Positions 13,801 through 22,694 of a stretch of DNA of 64,000 nucleotides are shown in pieces. The notes under the pieces were generated by a model. The model did no database searches and was not told the DNA's origin. It worked only from the letters and a program-made list of their open reading frames with translations. Source of the stretch: Trametes villosa (taxonomy: Eukaryota > Basidiomycota > Agaricomycetes > Polyporales > Polyporaceae); the NCBI GenBank assembly GCA_002964805.2, contig PUDQ02000010.1:682001-746000 (forward strand), read 5' to 3'. The number at the start of each line of letters is the position of its first letter. Position 1 is the stretch's first letter. Made by a program: the position numbers and the translations under genes.

Positions 13801-14253
13801 GAGGACCTTCGTTGTTAGCCGGCTCGTCCGGGTCGCTAGAGTCCGAGTCCGAACTCGAGCTCGAGCTCGAGCTCGAGCTGGAGTCCGAGCTGGACGAATC
13901 CATGTCGACATCCACCTGAGAGCGCCGTTGTCAGACTCGCACTGTGATGAGAAATTGATCAGTATACTCACCTCGCCGGCGTGTGGGCCACCGGGAGGAT
14001 GGGCGAGCAGGTGGGCGAGGCCGCCGGCGATGGGAGCGAGGTGTTGGATGGGGTGTAGGACGTCCTCAGGGCGGACGCGGTATGGGGCGTGGGCATCGTA
14101 CCGACGCTTGCTGACCTTGCGGAGGATGCCTTTGCATCGCTGCTTGCAGTTACACTTCCACGGCGGACCTGCGGGGGCGGGGTTGATATGAACGCGGGCG
14201 CCGAGGAGAGGGTGCTGGGGAGCAGGGAGCCCCGGCGGGTCGACGCCTTGCAT
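10885..14253 (-). CDS. tnp2: Tnp2-type CACTA transposase
   Basis: This is a DDE-type transposase of the Tnp2 family (PF02992). Exons are 13972-14253, 13376-13915, 11316-13313 and 10885-11265; all are phase 0 and give 1066 aa without interruption. Exon 1 has a Cys cluster KCNCKQRCKG. Exon 2 is a Ser/Asp-rich acidic tract encoded by a CTCGAG-like repeat at 13848-13885. Exon 3 carries CPFCGESRYD (about residue 310), then FSIDGAQLYESKASDCW (Asp near 414), LPGAVIGGPKKPKNIDSFLY, ATADGPAMAYLNGLVGHQG (Asp near 504), CRLYCPFLGRNK, FGADLMHLISLN and ENYIGNITREIKQ. Exon 4 (LAGEPSRFVEVQYFF) is the usual C-terminal region. Codon use and length are normal, so the enzyme may be functional. It excises and integrates the element through the terminal repeats. 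Confidence 0.93.
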
Positions 14254-15121
14254 GATCGAGCAGGCGGGGTGGGTAGGCTGGTGTAGTGAGCAAGTATTAC
14301 ATTTCGAACCGTCCTTATATACATGAGTGTCTACAGGAACCGCGCGCGATGGACTGTACCTGTGATCTCCTGGCGCCCGCCTAATGTATAGGCCCCTAGT
14401 GCGGGCGGAGCGGTATATACATGCGCTTGAAGCCGGAGAGCACCCGCGTCGTGCCGCTGGGCAGCTGATGACATGCGTGCTGCGTGGTATGTTCGATGTC
14501 AGTCTCATGGCGAGAGGATGAGCGCACTGTGATGTGCGTACCTGGTGCGCGCGGTCATCCGCGCACTCTCGAGGGGTCGCGAGTGCGGTTGCGCAGCGTC
14601 GCCGAGCGTTGCGATATCGGCTCAGGGCACCCTGTAAGCGAAAAGGTCAGGGCTATTGCTCGAGAGAGACTGCTAGTGGGCGCGTACCTGCGGAGAGGCT
14701 CGGTTGTTCCATACGGTGCGAGAGCACCCGCGCGTGCCGTTGGACAGCGCGATATCGGCTGGTGCGCAGCTGGTGGGCCGCCTTCCGTGTGCGATGGTGT
14801 GCGATGCACACGCGACCTGGGCGGCGAGGATATCTGGCCAGGAGGGATGCAGGCACCGGAGAGGGAGTACAGTCGCGGGAAGGCAGTGGGGACACCTGTA
14901 GGTGGTGGTGGTGGCGGCGGCGGCAGACAGCAGATCGTCGATTGCCGTCAGCAGGGAGTTCGTCAGCAGATCTGCAGCAGAGGCAAGTAATAGGGAGAGG
15001 AGAGAGACAGACTTGTCGAACGTCGGGTCAGTTGACGCCGATCGCTGTCGGCGTCACTCAGGGAAGCGCGGAAGATCGCCACGAGGCGGTGCCTAGATCA
15101 ACGCAGATATATGCGGAAAGG
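14254..15121. other. Right subterminal region of the CACTA element
   Basis: This is the promoter side of the transposase gene. It holds partly repeated blocks with GCGATATCGGCT (14610 and 14749) and a GGTGGTGG/GGCGGCGG run near 14900. Subterminal motifs CGCAGATATATGCGGAAAGG lie at 15101-15120. No separate gene is supported. Confidence 0.5.
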
Positions 15122-15167
15122 GGCAGATATCTACGGAAAGGCGCGTTTCTCGCTGGGGCTGAGCGCT
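15122..15167 (-). repeat. Right terminal inverted repeat of the CACTA element
   Basis: Read on the minus strand it starts AGCGCTCAGCCCCAGCGAGA and continues CGCGCCTTTCCGTAGATATC, matching the left repeat. Confidence 0.75.
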
Positions 15168-15749
15168 GGGTGCCAAACGCTAAGCCCGCGGCCGCCAGCG
15201 CTACGCAACTTGGAGTCAAACCCCATGCGCATGCACACCTACAAGTTACACCAAGGCCGTACGGTCGCGCGGCAGTGCGTCAAAGTTCAAACCAGAACCT
15301 CCCAACAGTTTCCATGTGTGACCGAAAAGGCCCCAATGCTAACACATCATACAGATACGACGCTCGCCGCCGAATTGGTGCACTGGCAACAGCACGCAGT
15401 GCGGCACTGCGGGTTCGCTCGCATACATATGTTCGCCGTGCGGCAGCACTCCCCACTTCAATACAATTGCAGCAGTGCAAGCCCCGTGCACAACTCGCAG
15501 CACATAGCGCGAATGCTCCTCCCGTAAAGTTGGCCCGATATGAAGATTCCATTTTGCTGTCTGGTTGGCTGAGCCAATGAGAACCCCAACTCATATCATG
15601 CAGTGCGCGCTCCATGGTCTTCATACAATCCTCAGCACACTCTCAAAATGCCCCGTGTCCTCGCGCTGGATAGGCATCTATATATACAGGGAGTTGAGCC
15701 TCAGACACTGCCAGAACTAGAGCACCAACGCCATTGACCATCCGCCTTC
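15168..15749. promoter_or_regulatory. Upstream region of HET copy 2
   Basis: From about 15520 it is related to the upstream region of HET copy 1 (shared ATGAAGATTCCATT, then TCATATCATG and GCGCGCTCC). A TATA-like TATATATA lies at 15680-15687, roughly 65 bp before the ATG. No gene is seen. Confidence 0.5.
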
Positions 15750-18023
15750 ATGGGTTCCGGAGTCTCTCGGATTCCAATCCCTCCCCTCGACGGGCGCACC
15801 CTACCCCCCAGACCTCTCTCCATTTGTCAATTCTGTTGGGAAGGCCCCTTCTCCGTGCACCTCGGGATCCTCGGCGTCCACAAGTCGCATCAACCAGCAA
15901 GCCCTTCCACTCTACGGTACATTCAAGGATATTCGTACTCGACCTCTTGGACGGACCTTGAGGCCCGCGCCGCTACGGGCTGCGTTTGGTGCCAATTCTT
16001 ATGCCGGCTTCCACGTGGCACCTCCGATACCGTACCGCTGGATATCACCTTGGGGAGCTTCCCGTCGCGGCCCGGCGGCAGCTCAGCAACCCCGAGCGAT
16101 TACCAGAGCTTCTTCGTCAGGATTGGAGAGGAAACCCGGTTCGACGGATACATATATGCAGAACCAGGTGAGCTCGCGAGGCACTGCGCATGCAGCATCG
16201 GGTACCACAGCGATGTTGACGCTGCTTCGTTAGATAACCCTGCGGCGCCCTGGATCGTTGCGCGCAGCCACGTGCGGGATGTTGGCTCCCCCCATGCTAT
16301 GGCGCTCGCAAAGGCTTGCATCGACGAATGCGGAGAGACACACGAGTGCTGTTTCTTGAGTTTGGGCTCGGAATCCGAGCCTCTGCTCCCCACCCGCCTG
16401 ATCGACTGTAACGACCCCGACCACCCACGCCTGGTGCCCACCGCCGACGGACGCGGCGAGTACCTCGCGCTCAGCTATGTGTGGGGCGGAGCACAACCCC
16501 ACCAAACCACAACGTCCAACATATCCACCTACGAACATGGAATCGACCCTGCGCGGCTTCCGGCTACGATCCGTGACGCGATACGCGTTACGCACGCCCT
16601 GGACTTCCGATTCCTCTGGGTCGACAGCCTGTGCATCATTCAAGACTCCGATGAGGACCGTGGGCGCGAGCTTCGACGCATGCATCACATCTACCGCGAT
16701 GCCTACCTCACTATCATCGCCGCTAGCGCCCGGGGGGCCAGCGAGGGGTTTCTTGAGGAACGACCACCTGCGCCGCGCATGATACCCAGCATACCCGCCG
16801 GGGACATCACTCTTCCCTTCATCTGCCCGTCGACGCTTCCTGGGGCGACGCACGATCCTGCTGGGCAACACGTGGGCACGGTACACATCTCTGCGCTCAA
16901 CCGCGTGTCCAACCTGGTCCACAAGGTGCGCTACAGCCACAGCTCCGAGCCCATCAGCACAAGAGGCTGGTGCATGCAAGAGTACCTCTTGTCCCCCCGC
17001 GCGCTCGTTTTCACCTCCGACACGCTCCAGTATCGCTGCCTCACGATCACTCACAACGTCGGCAACTCATACTACTCACAGACTGGAGAGCGCAAACTTC
17101 CACCAGCGTTGTTCCTCTCCCACCCGCCGCTCGTAGAGCAAAGCTCCAAAGAATGGTACGACCTGCACGGGGCGTGGCTCGAGGTCGTCGAGGACTACAC
17201 CCAGCGCGCAATCACCGTCCCATCCGACAAGCTCGTCGCCTGCGGCGCGATCGCCGCCACGTTCCAGAGCATCCTGCGCTCGGACTACCTCGCGGGGCTC
17301 TGGCGGGATAGGTTGCTCTTCGATCTGCTGTGGCATAAAGAGGCGGGGTCCGATATTCCCCGTCCTGCGGCGTATCGTGCCCCGTCGTGGTCGTGGGCAG
17401 CCGTGGATGGGGCGGTCAAGACCGATAGAGAGTGGAAGATCCCCGCTCCCGGAGACGGGGTCGCGGTTGCGGAGGTGCTTCGGTGCGACGTTTCCCTCGC
17501 TGACCCTGCACTTCCGCATGGGTCGGTGATAGGTGGCTCGCTCGTTCTGTGGGCGGCGCTGGTGCCGTGCGTGCTGCGCTTGCGGACCAGCGGGGACTCC
17601 ACAGTGACCGACTGCGTTCTGCTGCCTCCTCGCCACTGGACGAGGATACCACACGAGTCAGGACGAGCCCGCCAGCGAAACGGCAAAAAAGAGGCCCCGG
17701 AGGATGCGGCTGGCGTGGGGTGGGCATTCATTGATTGCGCTGTGGATGCGCCGGGCGCGAACATTCGCCAGGCATGGGCTGTCTCACTGGTAAGACAAGA
17801 GCAGATAGCACTGTCTACCCACTTTTCCTGCAGAGAAGGTCTTGTCGTTGTTCAAGTCGACCAAGCTGACGACCCAGACATGTCAAGCGGCGAACAAGTC
17901 GTCTTCCGAAGGATTGGGGTCTTCCGCTTGGACGAGTCGGAGCACACACGTGCAGAGAAGCGCAGGACTCGCAGACTCGCTTGGCTCAAGAGGGTACCAT
18001 TGATTGAGATACAACTCGTATAG
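15750..18023 (+). CDS. HET-domain (heterokaryon incompatibility-like) protein, copy 2
   Basis: This is a paralogue of the gene at 4229-6486 with the same order of motifs: MGSGVSRIPIPP (possible N-myristoylation), ICQFCWEGPF and GCVWCQFLC, then LALSYVWGGAQPH, FLWVDSLCIIQDSDEDRGR, YLTIIAASARGASEGF, STRGWCMQEYLLSPR and APSWSWAAVDG. By homology the intron is 16168-16233 (GTGAGC...TAG), at the same place as in copy 1, giving exons 15750-16167 and 16234-18023 and 735 aa. The intron is 66 bp and stop-free, so an unspliced message would insert 22 residues instead of truncating. Copy 2 has a few more charged residues near the C-terminus (EHTRAEKRRTRR). The HET family acts in non-self recognition and cell death; the specific partner is unknown. 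Confidence 0.92.
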   Translation: MGSGVSRIPIPPLDGRTLPPRPLSICQFCWEGPFSVHLGILGVHKSHQPASPSTLRYIQGYSYSTSWTDLEARAATGCVWCQFLCRLPRGTSDTVPLDITLGSFPSRPGGSSATPSDYQSFFVRIGEETRFDGYIYAEPGELARHCACSIGYHSDVDAASLDNPAAPWIVARSHVRDVGSPHAMALAKACIDECGETHECCFLSLGSESEPLLPTRLIDCNDPDHPRLVPTADGRGEYLALSYVWGGAQPHQTTTSNISTYEHGIDPARLPATIRDAIRVTHALDFRFLWVDSLCIIQDSDEDRGRELRRMHHIYRDAYLTIIAASARGASEGFLEERPPAPRMIPSIPAGDITLPFICPSTLPGATHDPAGQHVGTVHISALNRVSNLVHKVRYSHSSEPISTRGWCMQEYLLSPRALVFTSDTLQYRCLTITHNVGNSYYSQTGERKLPPALFLSHPPLVEQSSKEWYDLHGAWLEVVEDYTQRAITVPSDKLVACGAIAATFQSILRSDYLAGLWRDRLLFDLLWHKEAGSDIPRPAAYRAPSWSWAAVDGAVKTDREWKIPAPGDGVAVAEVLRCDVSLADPALPHGSVIGGSLVLWAALVPCVLRLRTSGDSTVTDCVLLPPRHWTRIPHESGRARQRNGKKEAPEDAAGVGWAFIDCAVDAPGANIRQAWAVSLVRQEQIALSTHFSCREGLVVVQVDQADDPDMSSGEQVVFRRIGVFRLDESEHTRAEKRRTRRLAWLKRVPLIEIQLV

Positions 18024-18464
18024 CTATTGGCATGTCGCGCCGTACGAAGTTGTTAACCGATATTTATAATTGCGAACATGACCGGCGACAGAGACTGAGC
18101 ATTAGGCGACGCCATGCCGAGTCCGCCATGCTACCCACGTACTACATCGCTTGCACAACCACAGGACAAGAATCGGGGCTAGATCACTTCGCGCAAACAA
18201 GGGCGGGCGCCCGGAAGCGGTTCGTGTTCTCGACCGTGCCCGCAAGGCTCGAGCGCTGCGATTGCAACTGAGCTGGTAGATGCACATTTCTCCGCGATAC
18301 GCACTGCTGACCTCGAGCCTAGTACTACCACTCCGTCAGAATATACAACCACGATCGTCGTTCATGGCGCCTTGCATAGCTGAACATCGAAAAATCACGC
18401 CCGCCGCTTCGTCAAACAAAGCTCTGCTCACGTTAGCACTCTGGCGCGATACGCCGCACGTCGC

Positions 18465-18754
18465 TCCTCTTGAACGATCTGCTGTGGCGCAAACAAGCCT
18501 CCGACCTCCGAGTGAAAGCCTCTGACATATCCGGTCCCGCGTCCTGTCGGGACCGTCAAGAACTGGGAAAACGCGCGGCGGGCGGACGCCACCGGTACCC
18601 AGGAGGACGCCGCTGCTGGCAGCTCGACGGTGGCCCTGCGCTCGTTAGCTTGCCGGCAGCGATAATCCCCCCGGGGGCGCAGCGCCAGGCTGCCAGTGCG
18701 AAGGACATCACCGAGATCATTCTAGTGCGGCCTGGCAAATCTGTGCGGCGCTGA
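18465..18754 (+). pseudogene. Eroded 3' fragment of a third HET-gene copy
   Basis: The translated fragment begins NDLLWRKQASDL, resembling FDLLWHKEAGSD of HET copy 2. It then carries PAAIIPPGAQRQ and ITEIILVRPGKS, which align with RAAMIPCMLRQ and TECVLLRPDKP of copy 1. Everything N-terminal, including the HET core, is missing, and the middle is degraded. It lies 440 bp beyond the stop of copy 2 in the same orientation, so a tandem array of at least three copies once existed. Confidence 0.65.
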
Positions 18755-19137
18755 GTGGGAAGTGGCGGACCCACGTCCGTCAAGTTCAAAAGAGGGTCGA
18801 GATGGAAATCAAAGAGACTGTTGGATGTCGGACGTCGGACGGCCACACCCTGACAGTGTAGTGAATGCGTAGACCCGCTGTCCCGATCCGCAAAGGATGA
18901 GACTGAGTAGAGACGGGAACTTCGGGTGATTGCCCGGTCTACTGGGTACTCACTGTCAGCACTCAACGGTTGCGGGTGAAGTTTGTGGCTGGTTTCTTAC
19001 ATACGCGGTGGTATATTGCGCCACCGAAGCGCGCTCACCGAAGCTCAGCCCAGGATTGCAGTATTTCAAGACAAGTAATCGCATTAGGTATCGCTACAAT
19101 GCTACGCAATCCCACACACAACCAGTAGGAGTATCAA
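18755..19137. other. Spacer between HET relic and the 1165-aa gene
   Basis: No coding or repeat signal was found. It may hold the 3' flank of the minus-strand gene. Confidence 0.4.
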
Positions 19138-22100
19138 CTACGTGACCAACGGCGCCGGCGCAGGTGTCGCCCACCACCGGCCCTTCGCATGTACGGGCGG
19201 CGGCGGGACGTCCAACTTCCGCAGATGCAGCGGGACCCTCTTCCCCCTCTCCTCCTCCTCGTCGTCTTCCACGACGCCCCCTACGGCTCGCTCGAACTTC
19301 CTCCGTTCGCGCTCGAGGTCTAGCACTCGCTCGAGCACGTCCACGCGGAACGTCGCGCGCTCGAACCACGCCGCCATCCCCGGCTGCACCTGGTTCCCAA
19401 ACGTGCCCTCGGGCACGTAGGGAGCCTTTGGCGGCGGACGCGGGCGCGGAAATGGGAGGGGCAGGAAGGGTGGACGCGGGTTGGTGGTGGTGTTCGGAGT
19501 GGTAGACGCAGCGGTAGACGCTGGGGTAGACGCAGGGGTAGAAGTGGTGTTGGTACTAGGAGCGGCGTTGGTGCTAGGAGCGGCGGTAGTGCTAGTAGTG
19601 TTGGTGCTAGGAGTAGTGCTGGGAGGGGTAGGAGCAGGGGTAGGAGTAGAGGTAGAGGCGGCGGGTGAGGTTCTCCACTTGCCTGGAAGGGGCGCAAAGC
19701 GCACTTTCTTACCCGTATCGTCGGATGTCGCCGAGTCGGAAGCAGGAGCGACAGGTGGATTTGCGGCAGGTGGGACGGTAGCGGCTTGAGCTGGAGACGG
19801 CTGCGCAATTGCTTGCGTGGCAGTCGCCTGAGCAGCGGTCGTCTGTGCGCCGGCGGGTTGAGCGGCGGGGGGATGAGCGGCAACAGGTTGAGCGGCGGCA
19901 GGTTGAGCGGCGGCAGGTTGAGCGGCGGTCGTGCCAGGCTGGGTGGCGACAGGCTGAGCAGCAGCGGGCTGAGCGCCAGGCCGGGCATTGGCTCCAGGCT
20001 TCGAAGGGGCTGATACCACAAATTCCAATTAGCATCTATCTTCACTCCGAAGTCACCGAACCACTTACATCGTCCCGGCCAAATACCAGCCAATGTCCCA
20101 GGGAGCTTCGCCCGTCTACCCACCAGCACCTCCTCCGGGATCGTCCCATCCGGGCGTCGCCGCAAGCCCATCCCCGCCCACGCCTTCTCCGCCATCAAGT
20201 GCGCCATGCGCGCAAACGTCACCATCCCAGCCCTCGGGTCGTAGCTCGCCGTCACCCTGCGCTGCACGCCCGGCGCCTCGGGGTACGTGCCCGGCACCGC
20301 GCGGTACACGTAGTCGAGCGCCTGCGTAACCCACGTCGCCGCGGGCATACAAAGGTTCCCGGCGATGTAGTCGAGCACGATCGGCGGGAGCGGGTACGGT
20401 GTGTACCGCCCCGGACCCTGCACGACCCACGGCGTGCACCACCGGTGCCAGCAGTCCCACGCCGTGCGCACGGGGAAGCGCGCCTTCGTGGCGGAATACA
20501 GCGCGAGCATCGCCGCGCGCGACTCCGCGGATGGTGGCCGCACGCCAGCGACCGCGGACGCCATGACGCGCGAGAATGACCGCGCGTCCTCGGACAGCAG
20601 GCTAAGTGGCGGGCGGCGACGCGGAAACGTGACGATGCGCTGTGCAGGAGGCGGGTTGGCAGGGTTGTCCGCCGGGTGCGGGACGCCATTGGGCCCAGGA
20701 AACGGGTGGGGCAGGCGGGTGACGATGATCGCGTCCCTGTCCAGCGCGCTCCCGCTCGCTGGCTGCTTTGCGCGCGCGTTAGCCTCTGCACGCGCTTCAG
20801 CGCTCCCAAAGGGTGCCGCCTTACTGCGCTCGAGACGTGCCTCCGTGGCCTGCGCAGCCAGCTCCTGCGCGCGGCGCGCCCGCACCTGCCGCGCCTCCGC
20901 ATGCATCTTCTGCAGGACGTTCTTCATCTTCGCCTCCTCGTCGTTGCTCGCAGTGGCTTGTTTGCCGAACCACTCCTGGAGGGGTCGCGTGATGAGGATG
21001 TTGTTGTAGGCTTCGGCGATGAACGTCCAGCCGTGTTCCATGGGCGGGAAGTGAGCGACGACCTCGAGGAGGAAGAGGACCTCGATCATCGACCATGGGT
21101 GCTTGGTCAAGTAGTCAACCGGATCGGCAGGGGCCTCGGGTTGGATGTTCTGGTTCTTGTACACATATGTGCTCGGCGGCGTGGTCTGCGAGACTGCGGG
21201 GGGAAGACGGGGCGATGGCGGAGCGGCATGGATGGGCGGCAAGGGCGGGGCACCGGGCAACCTCTCAGAAGGAATGTTGTAGCCAGGTTGAATGACTATG
21301 CCGAGTGTTGGATCTACATATTTAGGTCGTGGAGCGGGTGTGGGCGTGGGGGCTGTGATGGGAGGTGCAGGAGGCGGGGGCGCGGGTATGGGCGGTGGGT
21401 CGGCCGGTGGATTCTTGTTCTCTGCAAGCAGGCTATCGTCCGGGTCAGGTTCGGTCGGACCTGTTTCGCTTTCTGACGGAGAAGAGTTGCTTCTTGGGAC
21501 GCTATCAGGGACACTGTGCAGATCATCACCTTCCTGCTCAGTTCGGAAGGGTCCGTCCCCCTCCACGCCCAGTTCGACCGCCTCCTCTTCCTCAGAGGAC
21601 GCCGCCGCCTCCGCCACTTCCACTTCCGCCACATCTTTCGCCTTTGAGGGACCCGCGATGAGTTGAGGATCGCGCGTGGGCTTGGGCTGAATAGATGCGC
21701 GTACCTCCGCCCGCTCTTTCTCCTTCTGCTCGACCACCGCCCGAACGCGCACCTCCAGCCGCGCCGTCTCAGCCCTCAGAGCCTCGATCTCCCCGGGAGC
21801 CACCTGCGCCTGCCACTTCTCCATCTGGCCGAGCATGCTCTCCATGCGACGCACGCTCTGCAGCACCTCCGCCCGCCACTGCGCCGGTTCCGTCGGCTGG
21901 AGCGAGCCGGGCTGCCGTCGGCCCTCTTCCGTGAAGGCGTCGCGCACGCGCCGGAGAAGTTCATTTGATTCGTCCGGTGAGTCCGTGTTGAGCGAGCCCA
22001 CGAGCTGGGCTATACGCGACATGGACACGAGGAGGTCCTGTGGCGGGTCGCGCGCGGGCTCGCTGGGGTCGTGGGCGACGGTGGGTGGAGGCTTCATCTT

Positions 22101-22694
22101 GTCCTTGGCTTTGGCACGGGCCTTTGCTCGTTTGCGCTTGTTCTTCTCCCGCTTCTTGGCTGCGGCGGATGACTGTGGCTGACCAGGAGGCTGTGGTGGC
22201 TGACCTATGTCATCCTCCTCCGGATCGGACTCGTCCTCCGCGTCCTCTTCATCCTCCTCCTCTTCATCGTCAGCCTCCGCGGCAGCCTCCTTCTCCTCCG
22301 CCATGAGTTCGTGCAACTCCAGCTCCTCCTCGAACTCCTCGTCCGAGCCCGGTTCCGGGAACATCTCCATGAGAGCGCTCAGCTCCTCGAAGTGCTTCTG
22401 CTCGGAAGGTAACCACTTGTGAAGCGGGCGCGGTCCGTACGGGCTACCGAAAGGGCGCGCGTTCCACCGAGTGCGCGACGCGGTGGCGCGGGAGCGATTG
22501 ATCAGGTCGTCTAGCACATCGAGCTGCGAGTCGGGCGCGTCCGGTGGCTGACTGGTCGACGACTCCGCGCGCGCTGGGTGTCCGCTGCCGCGGATCTGCC
22601 ATACCTGGGAATTGACCTGGAAGTAGTTCGAGAGCGTCTGGGTGGGATTGTGCCGGCGGACGGATGAATTAGACTCGCTACCTAGCCTTGGCAT
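19138..22694 (-). CDS. Large lineage-specific protein (1165 aa), unknown function
   Basis: Two exons, 20069-22694 and 19138-20009, are joined across a 59-bp intron with GTAAGT, a GCTAAT branch-like site and TATCAG. The N-terminal third is strongly acidic (runs of E/D around residue 140), followed by a Lys/Arg block KKREKNKRKRAKARAKAK. A predicted coiled coil (GQMEKWQAQVAPGEIEALRA) and a Pro-rich linker come next. The middle has WSMIEVLFLLEVVAHFPPME then HGWTFIAEAYN, whose Trp spacing recalls a SANT/Myb fold (inference). A Trp-rich block WDCWHRWCTPWVVQGPGRYT follows. The C-terminus contains AAQP-type repeats encoded by a 15-bp tandem repeat (about 19855-19975), a Thr/Pro-rich stretch, and a final helix WFERATFRVDVLERVL. 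I do not recognise the family; a chromatin or nuclear role is only a guess. Confidence 0.7.

Larger units (their letters stand above)
6624..15167. mobile_element. CACTA/EnSpm-type DNA transposon with Tnp2 transposase
   Basis: The element is bounded by imperfect terminal inverted repeats at 6624-6669 and 15122-15167, which match at about 39 of 46 positions by hand alignment. Next to them are subterminal repeats containing CTTTCCG plus an ATATCTGCG-like tail: near 6651, 6760 and 6703 on the left, and 15101-15140 on the right. Inside lie the Tnp2 transposase (minus), a 595-aa accessory gene (minus) and a 347-aa frame (plus). None has a premature stop after splicing, so the copy looks recent and possibly autonomous. 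The outermost bases are not the classical CACTA, and no target-site duplication could be fixed, so the ends are accurate to a few bases only. It sits between two HET paralogues. Confidence 0.82.
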
